From the IMG/VR virus record IMGVR_UViG_3300036046_000010, positions 1 through 45,196 of that record: a stretch of 45,196 nt of DNA; one strand, written 5' to 3'. Position numbers and translations under genes: made by a program. The notes beneath the pieces were generated by a model. The model was not told where the DNA came from. It made no database searches and saw nothing but the letters and a program-made list of their open reading frames with translations. The stretch is from a virus. This document shows, piece after piece, positions 17,393-26,368 of this stretch (position 1 is the stretch's first letter; each line of letters starts with the position of its first letter).

Positions 17393-19855
17393 TTACCCGA
17401 AGAAATAAGGACTTACCAGAACCTCATCGAGGTCTAAGGCTCCAGTAGGGGGGAGTTCAGGCAGGGTTATACCGTGCCGGGCCTCATGCTGATCCTTGAA
17501 GGAGAGCAGCAGGTTGTTCTGACCGTGGAGCTTAACGAACTCCTGTCGGATTACCTTGTGCCACACTTCGGTATCACAGGCGTGTACACCGAAGTCATCG
17601 TGGATCATGGCGAAGCTGTCGATACCGTGGAGCACACCAGAGTTAACACACATCAGCATATGAGTAGCATCAATGCTGTGCACGAAGTTCGGGCTGCTGC
17701 CTTGGCGCTGCTTACGGACATCAAGCTCGTCAGTGTCAGTGGCGATCCTCAGTTGCAGCCTGCCATTGATCTGGGTCTCAATCTGCCGGGTCGTGTACTT
17801 CTTCGTGGCCTGCCGCACCGGGAAGCCCAGCGGGGTGTCATACCGGATCGGGTGCCCGGCCTTAGCCAAGATGCTTGCACAGGACTGGAGCCAGTCCATA
17901 GCCTGCCGGGCCGCGACCACGACTTCGCTGATCGAGGACCAGAGCTTCGGGCTGAGGTACAGCGCATGGCGGAACCCGGTGCCCTTCTCGAAGTAGCCTG
18001 GGGCGGTCTCTGCCTGCCAGCGGAAGATCGTCTCGGTGCAGGCCATGGCGGTCGAACCGTACGGCAGCGTCATGACCGGCACCTTCGGGAGCTTCCGGTT
18101 CATGCGCTCCTCGCCCCAGACGTGCTTGAACAGGGCGAGCCAGTTGGCCGCACCGCCGTGCTCCGGGGTGTTCATGGACCGCAGGCCGAGGAGCTTCCGG
18201 GTGCAGACATCCCCGACTTGCTGGTAGATGTCCGAAGGCACGTCAGCGGGAACGAGGTTCACCGCAGTGCCGCCCACAGCATCCCGCAGCATCGCCGAGA
18301 AGTGCTGGAGCCCGTTGCAGGAGCCGTCTAGCGCCACAGGGAGCCGGGAGCAGAAGTTCTCCGGGTCAGCTACCGCATCGGCGTACTCGAAGCACCACGC
18401 GAGGAACTGGTAGGGCTTGTCGGCATCCTTCCAGACATCCTTCGCGGAGATCGGATCGGCCGCAACCCGGAGCCAGTGCTCCCGGTTCTCGTCGATCCAC
18501 GCCACGCGGTCATCGTAGCTCACCTTGTCCTTGCCGAACTTGTTCGCCCCGTGCACCCGCAGCCAGTACCAGCCGGAGGCCCCTAGGCGCTTCGCCGTGG
18601 CGAACTCCAGAAGGCCCTTCGACTGGTCCGTCCCTTGCGGGGACAGGCCGGTGGTGGTGCTGTAGACCCTGCCCCGGAAGTCGCACTGGTAGACGTACCA
18701 GAACGTCTCGTGCTGGAGCATGTCCCCGGCGATCCTGACGGTGCGGGCCACGGCGAGGTTCTGCGCGATCCGCTCCTTCTCCATGCTGTGCATCTCGCGG
18801 GCAGCGGCCTTCCAGTCCTCGAAGGCAACCCGGCGGGGATCGTCATCGGCGAGGTCCGCGACCTTCACCTCTGCGGCCAGCGGGCTCGGGGGGATGTCGT
18901 ACGGGTCCGACCGGGGCATCCCGATCTGGAGGTTCTTGTGCCAGACTTCCCGCATCACGGCGTGGACCCGGCGGTTCACCCTCCAGCCAGTGCGCTGCAT
19001 GGCGTTGATTGCCTTGAGCACCTCCGGCATCTCCGCCTCTGCCACCTCCGGTCGGGTCCGCCAGGTTGCCTTCACCAGCGGGGTCCGGTTGCGGAGCGGG
19101 GCAGAGTAGAAGCCCCCGTCAAGCGGGGAAGTCCAGTCTGCTGGTGGGATGATGCACGGCATGAGGTCCGGGCTGCTCACCTCGTTCATCTCGTTGCTGC
19201 TCAACACCCACTCGATGCACCCCGGTGTCGGGGAGATGAACGCCTCCTGCCTGCCACCCTTGCGGGGTACGTGCTTAATCTCCACGAGGTCGCACACTTC
19301 GAGCAAGAGCGAGATGACCAGCGAGCCAACGCCGAACAGCGTGTCCCGGTCCCAAGCTTCCCACTCCATACCGAGGTCGCGGGACTTCACCGATAGGACG
19401 TTCCGCTTGTGGTCGTAGGACTTCGTGCCTTTGGCCTCCCATGAGCGGATGATCTCGTCGTAGTATTCCTTGTACTCGGTCTGGAACTTGCTGAACCGGA
19501 TGTCATCCTCCACGCAGCGGCCCACATGGATGGCGACGTTCTGGAGTGTGGCGGGGTTGTAGAGCGTGCTGATGATCGCCTTGAGGCAGAACATGGCCGA
19601 CTTGTCGGTGTTCAGCGTGTCGAGGAGTTTCGCGTACTTGTTGCGTCGGCGGCCCTCCGGGTGCCTGCCCGCGAGGTACGCTTGGATGTTGTCCGATATT
19701 TGCAGGACGTAGCTGCGAAGCAGGGTCGCCCCGGCGCGCGTCTCGTGCGCCCGCTCGCCCTTCACTGCCTTGTCTTGCTGTGCACGGAAGCGGTCAACGC
19801 CGTGCTGGATCATCCGCTCCTCCCACGCCAACTGGTCGTGGATCGTTGGTGTCAT
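17393..19855 (-). CDS. Single-subunit DNA-directed RNA polymerase (T7 type)
   Basis: 820 aa from MTPTIHDQLAWEERM (ATG 19855, ATGA overlap with the upstream gene, GAGGG 8 nt before). An in-frame extension to 19915 is rejected. T7 RNAP is 883 aa. Catalytic elements are intact. Asp510 lies in ALDGSCNGLQHFSAMLRD (T7 Asp537). Lys591 and Tyr599 lie in KVPVMTLPYGS (T7 Lys631, Tyr639). Asp753 lies in SFAMIHDDFG (T7 Asp812). The template-contacting SPNFVHSIDATHM is also present. The C-terminus SPYFFG keeps the aromatic foot but ends in Gly. It transcribes phage genes from phage-specific promoters. Its location after replication genes and before structural genes is the phiKMV arrangement, implying that host RNAP transcribes the early and replication genes. 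Confidence 0.96.
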   Translation of the reverse strand: MTPTIHDQLAWEERMIQHGVDRFRAQQDKAVKGERAHETRAGATLLRSYVLQISDNIQAYLAGRHPEGRRRNKYAKLLDTLNTDKSAMFCLKAIISTLYNPATLQNVAIHVGRCVEDDIRFSKFQTEYKEYYDEIIRSWEAKGTKSYDHKRNVLSVKSRDLGMEWEAWDRDTLFGVGSLVISLLLEVCDLVEIKHVPRKGGRQEAFISPTPGCIEWVLSSNEMNEVSSPDLMPCIIPPADWTSPLDGGFYSAPLRNRTPLVKATWRTRPEVAEAEMPEVLKAINAMQRTGWRVNRRVHAVMREVWHKNLQIGMPRSDPYDIPPSPLAAEVKVADLADDDPRRVAFEDWKAAAREMHSMEKERIAQNLAVARTVRIAGDMLQHETFWYVYQCDFRGRVYSTTTGLSPQGTDQSKGLLEFATAKRLGASGWYWLRVHGANKFGKDKVSYDDRVAWIDENREHWLRVAADPISAKDVWKDADKPYQFLAWCFEYADAVADPENFCSRLPVALDGSCNGLQHFSAMLRDAVGGTAVNLVPADVPSDIYQQVGDVCTRKLLGLRSMNTPEHGGAANWLALFKHVWGEERMNRKLPKVPVMTLPYGSTAMACTETIFRWQAETAPGYFEKGTGFRHALYLSPKLWSSISEVVVAARQAMDWLQSCASILAKAGHPIRYDTPLGFPVRQATKKYTTRQIETQINGRLQLRIATDTDELDVRKQRQGSSPNFVHSIDATHMLMCVNSGVLHGIDSFAMIHDDFGVHACDTEVWHKVIRQEFVKLHGQNNLLLSFKDQHEARHGITLPELPPTGALDLDEVLVSPYFFG

Positions 19856-20538
19856 CCCCATGCCCTCGCCATGCCTTCGGCGATGCCGGGGTACGTGTCC
19901 GACCGGGCGAGCCACCTGTCATCCGAGGGGCCGAGATTGTTCTGCCCGCTGTCGGTCTGGTTCGACCAGCGCTCCAGAAAGTCCGGGCCGGTGTTACCGT
20001 TCTCGCGGTCAGACTTGCCCATAGCCCGGTGCCGGGGAACCAATCTGCCTGGCACCCGTCGAGCTGGGTCGAGCTGGAGCATCGGTAGCCCCGCCAGCCA
20101 GAGGCCGGTGAGCTTGCTCGCGTCGTCCCCGAACTCGTAGGGCTGGACGCACTGGTCCGCCGGGCGGATCGCGGTGGAAACGAAGGACCGCGCCGGGTTC
20201 TCAATGGCCTTCGGGTACGGCAGCGCGAGGAGGCGGCGGAAGTTCTCCAGCGCCTCGTCGCGGGCCTCCCGGCGTGCCGCCCCCACGAGCGTACCCGGCT
20301 TGACCTTCTGGTGGTACGGCCCGTCCCCGAACGCCCATGCCGCCGCGACGGTCAGGTACGTACACATCGGGTGCAGGATCGCCATGTCCCACTTGTCGGG
20401 GAGGACTTCCCAGACATCGCAGGTGAGGTGCTTGGGGTGGTCCGCTTCGCGTAGGTCACAGGTCCATACGTCATGGCCCCGTGCCTCGAATGCGGCACGA
20501 GTGTGCGGGCACCTTGAGTACCCGATCAGGATTTTCAT
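19852..20538 (-). CDS. DNA methyltransferase-like protein (cytosine-type motifs)
   Basis: 228 aa. A Rossmann-like start (MKILIGYSRCPHTRAAFEARGHDVWTCDL) is followed by HPMCTYLTVAAAW, which resembles motif IV (P-C) of C5-cytosine methyltransferases. IENPARSF then follows, resembling the ENV/ENP motif VI. This compact type is common in phages and annotated as a methylase. The Pro-Met-Cys spacing departs from the usual PC dipeptide, so activity or target base is uncertain. A role in protecting phage DNA is plausible. The stop overlaps the RNAP start. Confidence 0.6.
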   Translation of the reverse strand: MKILIGYSRCPHTRAAFEARGHDVWTCDLREADHPKHLTCDVWEVLPDKWDMAILHPMCTYLTVAAAWAFGDGPYHQKVKPGTLVGAARREARDEALENFRRLLALPYPKAIENPARSFVSTAIRPADQCVQPYEFGDDASKLTGLWLAGLPMLQLDPARRVPGRLVPRHRAMGKSDRENGNTGPDFLERWSNQTDSGQNNLGPSDDRWLARSDTYPGIAEGMARAWG

Positions 20539-20553
20539 GCTGTCTCCGGGGAG

Positions 20554-20955
20554 TTAGGTGGCTGCGGCCTTAGCGGCAGCACGGCGGGAGCGGGCCTTGG
20601 CGTTAGTGGCCAGCCGCTTCTCCTCAGCCGTCTTGTGTGTGTGGTGGTAGATACCGCCGTGTTGCGGTGTCATGTGGCGCTGGTGGTACGCGATGAAGTT
20701 CTCCAGCCACGCCAGCGGCGTAAGCTCCGCCTTGGCCCTGCGGACAAGGTTGAACACCTTGCCCTCAATGCCGTTGCAGTTGATGCAGAGCACGTCGCGG
20801 ATGAAGCCCGTCTGGTGGTCGTGATCCAGTGCCGGGGCTTTCTTGCTGCGGGCAGTCAGGGAACCGTGGCATAGCGGGCAACGGTATCCCTGCTGCTTGA
20901 GGAGAGCTTCTCGGACCTGCACCGCCTGCGATGCCTTGATCCTGGGGTGGCTCAT
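20554..20955 (-). CDS. Recombination endonuclease VII-type nuclease
   Basis: 133 aa with the endonuclease VII signature. Zn-binding Cys26-x2-Cys29 (YRCPLCHG) is followed by the catalytic LDHDHQTGFIRDVLC (Asp44, His45, Asp46, His47) and the second Cys57-x2-Cys60 pair (CINCN). T4 endonuclease VII resolves Holliday junctions and branched DNA before packaging. The same role is expected here. The tail is His-rich then Ala/Arg-rich basic. Start ATG overlaps the stop of the 38-aa zinc ribbon (ATGA). Confidence 0.9.
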   Translation of the reverse strand: MSHPRIKASQAVQVREALLKQQGYRCPLCHGSLTARSKKAPALDHDHQTGFIRDVLCINCNGIEGKVFNLVRRAKAELTPLAWLENFIAYHQRHMTPQHGGIYHHTHKTAEEKRLATNAKARSRRAAAKAAAT

Positions 20956-21068
20956 TCCTTCACTGTGGTCTTTTCATAGGCCCGGTAGCGCATCCCGCAC
21001 TTCGGGCAGCACAGGTCCACTCCGGTGGGGTAGAGCCTGTGCTCGCAGATGTTACATTTGAAGGCCAT
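20952..21068 (-). CDS. 38-aa zinc-ribbon protein
   Basis: Found by reading the gap: it fills the space exactly, with ATGA overlaps at both ends. The sequence has two Cys pairs (CNIC at 5-8, then CCPKCG with Cys21 and Cys24), the knuckles of a zinc ribbon, and ends in a charged tail. Such mini zinc ribbons are frequent in phage replication operons. It may bind nucleic acid or modify a polymerase. No further assignment is possible. Confidence 0.72.
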   Translation of the reverse strand: MAFKCNICEHRLYPTGVDLCCPKCGMRYRAYEKTTVKE

Positions 21069-21328
21069 CAGACGTTCGGCGCGTTGCAGGAGGACCTGAT
21101 TTCATCTGCTAGGGCACCCACGATCTGCCCGGCAGCAAATGCCTCCAAGGCACTTAACGTGCGCTCAACGCGGCGGATGTCGGCTTGGAGGTCCGCAGTC
21201 TGCGCGGTCGTGGCGTTGTCGATACGGGCGAAGATGCAGAGAAGCCCTAGCAGCACCGCGATCTTGAACCACGGGAAGCCGGGGACGGGGACCGCGATCT
21301 CCCGGAGTTCGTCGTTGGTGACACTCAT
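21068..21328 (-). CDS. Small single-pass membrane protein with periplasmic/cytoplasmic coiled tail
   Basis: 86 aa from MSVTNDELREIAVPVPG (ATG 21328, AGGAG 8 nt upstream). The longer in-frame start is rejected. One transmembrane helix (about 20-36, FKIAVLLGLLCIFARI) is followed by a helical heptad-like tail (TADLQADIRRVERTLSALEAF) and a terminal Cys. It sits among replication genes, next to another membrane protein. Its architecture resembles small phage holin/anchor proteins. Membrane tethering of replication or superinfection exclusion are possibilities. No firm function. Confidence 0.65.
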   Translation of the reverse strand: MSVTNDELREIAVPVPGFPWFKIAVLLGLLCIFARIDNATTAQTADLQADIRRVERTLSALEAFAAGQIVGALADEIRSSCNAPNV

Positions 21329-21332
21329 TGGG

Positions 21333-21545
21333 TCACTCCTTTCTTTCGGTTGCACGAAACACTCGCCGCACGGCGAACGCCCGGATGTTGCTCACGACGA
21401 ACATCACGAGGGTTGCTGTGCCTGCGGTGGCTGCTGTGGTGGGGACGCCGATCAGCGGGAACACAAACAAGGCAACGAGATAGGCCAAGAAGAAGCCCCC
21501 CACCGTGTTCGTCAGCGTCTCGGCGATGTCTCTCCGGTAGCTCAT
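21333..21545 (-). CDS. Small two-pass membrane protein (widespread phage type)
   Basis: 70 aa from MSYRRDIAETLTNTVGG (ATG 21545, overlapping the exonuclease stop as ATGA). Two hydrophobic helices (about 13-35 and 38-55) are followed by a basic C-terminus RAFAVRRVFRATERKE. The pattern ETLTN..GG...AYL..L...P..G....A......FT/V.S..R....RR.F matches a common small phage membrane protein family of unknown function (I believe DUF7220). It could be checked by profile search. Confidence 0.72.
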   Translation of the reverse strand: MSYRRDIAETLTNTVGGFFLAYLVALFVFPLIGVPTTAATAGTATLVMFVVSNIRAFAVRRVFRATERKE

Positions 21546-22540
21546 TGGGTCACCCCCTTGAGCCACTCGATGACATCATTCGGGTTCTTGTTCCGTCGCA
21601 TCCACAGGAGGAGCATGTCCCCCAGAAGCGCCTGTGTGGGCGTGACCGGCTCATCGGTCGCCCAATGCTTGTACTCGTAGCCGACCTCGGTGTGCGCCTC
21701 GGTGTATAGTTTCCGCACAAAGTGGAAGCAGTCTCGGTCGTTGTACACGTCCTTGAGTAGCGCGTAGGTCAAGACCGGTCCGCAGGCCTTGCCCCTCTGC
21801 GTGGGCTTCCCGGCGGCGTACTTCGAGGGCACCAGCGGGACACCCCGGATGTTGTCGGCGGTGTCCCCCATCAGGCACTGCGCCCAGAAGAACTTCGTGC
21901 CCCACCCCCGGAGCTTCTTGCTGGAGCCGCTCTCGTCGATCCAGACGGAGCCGAAGCGGTCCCCCACACAGAAGATTTTCCCGGTGTCGAAGTCGTAGTG
22001 CAGGCCGGGGACCATGCGGAGGTCTTTGTCCATCGACACGATGACGGAGAGGTTCGACTGTCCCCACGCGCCGTCCGGGCTCATGGCGGCGTAGTTCGCC
22101 TGTGTCATGCCGTCATCCGCTTCCTGATCGAGGTGGACTACCCCGTTCAACTCCTCGCCGATGAAGGCCCGCATCAGATCTAGGTGCTCCGGGGATGCCT
22201 TGTTGTTCCGGTTCCCTTGGTACTCCCGCTGCACCGCCTGCTGATACCTGCCACCTTTGGTCGATCCGGGTGGAGTGATGTGCATCCGGTATTCCGATGC
22301 CCCCACCAGCCGCATGAAGTGCTCGGCCTTCCGGCGGGCAATCTCTTGCATGTCCTTGAAGGTGCGGCGGGGCTTGATCCCGTCTAGCTCGTCCTTCGTC
22401 TCGGCAGACGCCTGATACGCGATGAAGTCCGCGTCGATGTGCGCGATCCGCCCCGGCACACGCTCGGGGTAGACCGCCGCCTCGACCTGGGCGCTGAGGT
22501 CATCAGCACCCAAGCCGAAGGCGGACAATCCGTCCTGCAT
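21542..22540 (-). CDS. 5'-3' exonuclease (FEN/T7 gp6 type)
   Basis: 332 aa. Metal-binding and substrate motifs of the 5'-nuclease superfamily are visible: AHIDADFIAY at the start, REYQGNR, EADDGMTQ (second acidic cluster), VSMDKDLRMVPG, and CLMGDTADNIRGVP (third cluster, helix-hairpin-helix). T7 gp6 (300 aa) removes RNA primers and degrades host DNA for nucleotides, and a similar role is expected. The region between motifs includes a Gly-rich insertion (RGWGTKFFWAQ). It is coupled to the upstream ssDNA-binding-like gene by TGATG. Confidence 0.9.
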   Translation of the reverse strand: MQDGLSAFGLGADDLSAQVEAAVYPERVPGRIAHIDADFIAYQASAETKDELDGIKPRRTFKDMQEIARRKAEHFMRLVGASEYRMHITPPGSTKGGRYQQAVQREYQGNRNNKASPEHLDLMRAFIGEELNGVVHLDQEADDGMTQANYAAMSPDGAWGQSNLSVIVSMDKDLRMVPGLHYDFDTGKIFCVGDRFGSVWIDESGSSKKLRGWGTKFFWAQCLMGDTADNIRGVPLVPSKYAAGKPTQRGKACGPVLTYALLKDVYNDRDCFHFVRKLYTEAHTEVGYEYKHWATDEPVTPTQALLGDMLLLWMRRNKNPNDVIEWLKGVTQ

Positions 22541-23469
22541 CAGAGCCCCAGCGCGGCCAGGGGGTCGCCAGCCTCGTCAGCCGGGGCAGCGGGGGCCTTC
22601 TCGACCTTTGCGGCGGGGGTAGTGGCCGATTTCTCGACCGGGGCCTTGGCGGGGCTCTTTTCGGCCTTCCCGGCGGTCGGGGCTTCCGGCTCCAGCGAGA
22701 GCGCGCCGAGTCCCCCGATCAGGGCTTGCAGCGCCGAGCCCTCGAAGTTCGTGGCGTTCTGCACGATGTCCTCTTGCAGCCAGTTCCGGCTGACCGTGGT
22801 GACGTTCCCCTTCGCGTCCTTCACTTCGCGGGTGCCGTCGATGAACAGGCTGTCCCACTGTGCCTTGCTGGGCTTGTCCCAGAGGAGGAGCCGGGGGTTC
22901 TGCGTGACTTCCGGGACCGGCAGAGGCACGAGAGTGTCGGCGTCCAGCGGGTCGGTCTGGTACATCGGGGCACCGATCATCCAGTTCCCGTCAGCATCCC
23001 TGAGGTTCGCGTAGGTGACTTCCTTGCCGTCTGCCCCGGTGTTCTTGTTGTGGACGACGGTGACGAGGAAGGCCTCGCCGAGCATGGCGCTCATGTGCTT
23101 CACGCTGTCGCGTCCGTAGCGCATCTTGCCGAGGAGCTTGAAGAACGCGGCGTTCTCCGAGAGCTTCTTGGCGACCTTCACGGTGATGATGTTCGTCACG
23201 CGCTTCTTGACGCCATCGACCTCGACCTCGCGGATGTGCTTCTTGCCGTTCAACTCGAAGTACAGCCGGACCTCCTCCGCGTCGGGCTTCTCCTTGCCCT
23301 GCCACGGCTTCTGCTTCCGCTTGCCGACCTCGACGTAGCCGATGAAGCGTGCGGGGGTAGGGCCTGCCGGGGGAACCTCGTGCTCAAAGGCAGCGCCCTT
23401 GGCCTCGGTCTGATCTTCAAGCTGCTCGGCAGCCTCGTTCGCCTCAGCGAGGAGTGCATTCAGTGTCAT
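22540..23469 (-). CDS. Single-stranded-DNA-binding-like protein
   Basis: 309 aa between DNA polymerase and exonuclease, the slot used for ssDNA-binding proteins in phiKMV-like phages. Residues about 40-190 are beta-rich and basic/aromatic (ARFIGYVEVGKRKQKPW..., VRLYFELNGKKHIREVEV, FLVTVVHNKNT), compatible with an OB-fold. Residues 240-300 are an Ala/Pro/Lys-rich linker. The last residues DPLAALGL nearly repeat the C-terminus of the 142-aa protein at 31403-31831. In T7 gp2.5 and bacterial SSB the C-terminal tail recruits partner enzymes, so this tail may be a shared docking peptide. Family assignment is mainly by position and architecture. Confidence 0.68.
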   Translation of the reverse strand: MTLNALLAEANEAAEQLEDQTEAKGAAFEHEVPPAGPTPARFIGYVEVGKRKQKPWQGKEKPDAEEVRLYFELNGKKHIREVEVDGVKKRVTNIITVKVAKKLSENAAFFKLLGKMRYGRDSVKHMSAMLGEAFLVTVVHNKNTGADGKEVTYANLRDADGNWMIGAPMYQTDPLDADTLVPLPVPEVTQNPRLLLWDKPSKAQWDSLFIDGTREVKDAKGNVTTVSRNWLQEDIVQNATNFEGSALQALIGGLGALSLEPEAPTAGKAEKSPAKAPVEKSATTPAAKVEKAPAAPADEAGDPLAALGL

Positions 23470-23488
23470 GTTGTGTTCCTTGTGGTGT

Positions 23489-25780
23489 TTACGCGGCGGG
23501 CGCGTAGTGTTTCAGGTCGAGCATGTTCGGCCCCACTTCCGCCTCGACGGGGAAGGGCACGGGGCACTCGATGTTGAAGTGCTTCTTGAGCATGGCGGGC
23601 ACGGCTTCCATGATTCGCTTCATGCCTGGAATGACGGTGTGGACCACATCCGGGTGCATATCGACCCACACGCAGTCGTGGACGGTGTTCACCAGGAGCG
23701 CCTTGCCCCCGAAGTTCCCCGTCTTGGTGAACCAGCGCCAGAGATACCCGAGGACGATCTGAACGATCTCCCCGCCGGTCCCCTGCACCGGGTAGTTCTT
23801 GAGTTCCGGGGGCGAGAAGCTCTCGGTGATCCCCTGCTGTCGCATGAACGCCGGGGCGTCCCACGAGCGCCACGAGTAGATCGTCCCGGTCGGGGCCTGC
23901 CAGTTCCCCCGGCGGAACACCCTGTAGCCCCGCTCCGGGTCGCGGAACGGCTCCGCCGTGGCGTTCACTTCCTTCTCCACCTTCGCGTTGAACCGGCCCA
24001 CGCCGGGGTACATCCGGTCCTCTGCTTCGATGAGTTCCTTCACGGTCTCGATGTCCAGCCCGGTGGCATCGGCGATAGCCGCTGCCCCTGCCCCGTAGGC
24101 GCGCTGGAAGCTAAACTCCTTCACTCCGGTGCGGCGTTTCTTCCACAGCGGGTACTCCGCGTATGCCTCGTCCTTGCACCAGACGATAGCTTCCTCGTAG
24201 GTGCAGCCGTACTTCGCGGCCACGCGCTTGCAGTGGAAGTCGATCCTGTCCTGCAAGTCGCTGACGAGGTTCACGTCGCCGCTCAGGAGACCCTGCACGA
24301 CGACCTCAAGCTGGCTGTAGTCCAGTTCCCCCACCACGCCGTCCGGGAACCGGCTGGTCATCATCGCCTTCACGTCCGACTTGTCCCCACGCGGGATGTT
24401 CTGGAAGTTCGGGTCACTCGACGAGAGCCGAGTGGTGACAGTGCTGGTGTGGTTCAGCTTGTGGTGGACGATGTGGTTATTGCGGTCCACGCAGGTGAGC
24501 ATCCCCGAGAGGTTGCCCTTGCCGTCATCCCGGACGTAGTACGTGCCGATCTCCTTGTTCAGCGCACCGAACTTCCCCATCGCTTTCAGGAACGGGATGT
24601 CCCGCTTGGAGATGCGGTCGATCACGTCAGAGCCAGTGCCGTACACGGCGTTGCCGCGCCCGTCGGTGAGCTTCGTTTTCCACTCGGGGTCGGGCTTGGT
24701 GTAGCCGGGCAGCGTGTAGAAGAAGTCCTGGTACTTGACCTTCAACTCCCCCGGCACGGTCACGTTCTTGAACTTGCCCTGCCCGATTTGTTTGCCAGAC
24801 TGGAAGATGTCCTGTCGAACACCCCCGCTTGGGCCGCTGTGCCAAAGCAGGTTGCCGGCGTCATCCGGGGTGCATTCCGCCGGATCGCGCGGCACCCCGT
24901 CGAACAGCGGCCACTTCGCCGTGGCCTTGAGCCGGGCGAGTTCCCCGGTGGCCCCGTCTAGGTACGTGTCCTGCTTCTCGTAGCGGATGGTGCCGCCGAA
25001 GATCAGGGCGCTGAGGTGTACCCCGCTGCCCCAGTTAAAGCCGACCTCCTCCGGGATGTCCGCGATGTACTGCTGGAGTTCAGCCCGGACCTCCGCCAAC
25101 TCCGCCGTTCGCTTGGCTAGGTCAGCCTTGGCGCGGACCACGTCGATCTTGATGCCGTTGAACTCCATCTCCGCCGTGGCGCAGAGACCGTCCATGCGGA
25201 GCTTCATGCCCTCGGTGAGGCCCACGGCCTCCGCCTCGGCGATCTGCCCGAGATACACCAACTCGGTGTTCCCGATGTCGCCGCTGTTCCGGCCCTCGGC
25301 CTCGGTGCCGATGAGGTAGTCCTCCAAGAGTTCCGGGTCGATCTCGGAGGTCATCACCCCCGCCGCCCATAGCTCCTTGATGCCGTCGATCTTCTTGCGC
25401 CCGCCGTAGCTCTCGACGATGGCGTCGAGTGCGACCATCTGGTACTTCTGCTGCTGCCCCCGGAGGAGGTATTCCGCGTACTGCGTGCAGTGGATACGTC
25501 CGCCACGCTGGAAAAAAGCTTGGAGCGTGTCGTTGGAGAACACTCGCTCGTAAAGTAGCTCGAACTTCGCGTTGTGAGCCACTAGTACATCCACATCATC
25601 TGGGATATGGATTTCCCTGACTGTCTCACGCGAAGGAAAGTGTTCCATACTCGCACGGCTATCTCCTTGGAACTTCCAGCCCCGCATGACGATCCAGTTC
25701 CTGTCGTCGAACGGGTTCGCCTTGCGCTTGTAGGTGCTGTGGGTCTGTGTCTCCAGGTCGAGGATCATGTAGCGTGACAT
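23489..25780 (-). CDS. Family A DNA polymerase with 3'-5' exonuclease domain
   Basis: 763 aa (T7 gp5 is 704). The N-terminal exonuclease has DLETQ (Exo I, Asp8/Glu10) and LVAHNAKFE (Exo II, with Glu in place of the usual Asp). Polymerase motif A is DYSQLEV, motif B RRTGVKEFSFQRAYG, motif C VHDCVWVD with catalytic Asp702. Motif C reads HDC rather than the usual HDE. It replicates the phage genome with the helicase/primase. Start ATG 25780 with AAGGAAC upstream. The 15-bp gap to the kinase suggests one operon. The exact Exo III motif is not obvious to me, so proofreading strength is uncertain. Confidence 0.94.
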   Translation of the reverse strand: MSRYMILDLETQTHSTYKRKANPFDDRNWIVMRGWKFQGDSRASMEHFPSRETVREIHIPDDVDVLVAHNAKFELLYERVFSNDTLQAFFQRGGRIHCTQYAEYLLRGQQQKYQMVALDAIVESYGGRKKIDGIKELWAAGVMTSEIDPELLEDYLIGTEAEGRNSGDIGNTELVYLGQIAEAEAVGLTEGMKLRMDGLCATAEMEFNGIKIDVVRAKADLAKRTAELAEVRAELQQYIADIPEEVGFNWGSGVHLSALIFGGTIRYEKQDTYLDGATGELARLKATAKWPLFDGVPRDPAECTPDDAGNLLWHSGPSGGVRQDIFQSGKQIGQGKFKNVTVPGELKVKYQDFFYTLPGYTKPDPEWKTKLTDGRGNAVYGTGSDVIDRISKRDIPFLKAMGKFGALNKEIGTYYVRDDGKGNLSGMLTCVDRNNHIVHHKLNHTSTVTTRLSSSDPNFQNIPRGDKSDVKAMMTSRFPDGVVGELDYSQLEVVVQGLLSGDVNLVSDLQDRIDFHCKRVAAKYGCTYEEAIVWCKDEAYAEYPLWKKRRTGVKEFSFQRAYGAGAAAIADATGLDIETVKELIEAEDRMYPGVGRFNAKVEKEVNATAEPFRDPERGYRVFRRGNWQAPTGTIYSWRSWDAPAFMRQQGITESFSPPELKNYPVQGTGGEIVQIVLGYLWRWFTKTGNFGGKALLVNTVHDCVWVDMHPDVVHTVIPGMKRIMEAVPAMLKKHFNIECPVPFPVEAEVGPNMLDLKHYAPAA

Positions 25781-25794
25781 GTTGCGTTCCTTGG

Positions 25795-26355
25795 TTAGAG
25801 GCCCAAGACCTCTACAAGCTCCCTGCGGAAGCCCTCAGCTTCTCCGCAGTTCGGGACGACATGCGTGTACGCCCCGTGCCGAAGCGCACGCTCGCTCAGG
25901 TGGCCAGTGGCTCCGGGTGCGCCCGGCCATGTCGGCCTGATCTTGACGACGTGGCCCCCGAGCTTCCTGATCTCCAGCGCCTCGTTGAGAAACCGGCAGT
26001 CATCCACGACCACGCTGCACCCTGCGGCGAGGTGCTCCAGGATCGGCTGCATGGCGAGGTTCACCCAGAGGTCCGGGGCGATCAGGTCGCGGCCCCACTC
26101 GGTCCCGAGCGTGACCATGATGTGCCTCGGGGTCCTGCCCCCGAAGAGTTCCAGCGGGGTTTCCTTGAGGTCGCCCTCGCTGTAGCGCAGGAGTTCCTCA
26201 TCGGGCACACCGGCGTAAGTCAGGAGGGTGTGCATCATGGCCTTGAGGGGACCGGCGAACTTCATTCGGGTGAACCCGAACTCCTCCACGAGGATACTCG
26301 CGGCATAGGACTTCCCCGAGCCCGCAGGCCCGTGAAGAGCGATCAGTCGTTGCAT
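25795..26355 (-). CDS. Deoxynucleoside monophosphate kinase-like protein
   Basis: 186 aa. It starts MQRLIALHGPAGSGKSYAAS with a clear P-loop (GPAGSGKS, residues 9-16). It has a lid/substrate region (TPRHIMVTLGTEWGRDLI) and a Walker B-like strand VVVDDCRF (about residues 116-123). The arrangement matches phage dNMP kinases (T4 gp1/T5 dNMP kinase type), which phosphorylate dNMPs to feed replication. It lies between the metallophosphatase and polymerase, consistent with nucleotide salvage from degraded host DNA. Secure NTPase fold, with substrate inferred. Confidence 0.85.
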   Translation of the reverse strand: MQRLIALHGPAGSGKSYAASILVEEFGFTRMKFAGPLKAMMHTLLTYAGVPDEELLRYSEGDLKETPLELFGGRTPRHIMVTLGTEWGRDLIAPDLWVNLAMQPILEHLAAGCSVVVDDCRFLNEALEIRKLGGHVVKIRPTWPGAPGATGHLSERALRHGAYTHVVPNCGEAEGFRRELVEVLGL

Positions 26356-26368
26356 GTCTGTGATCCTG

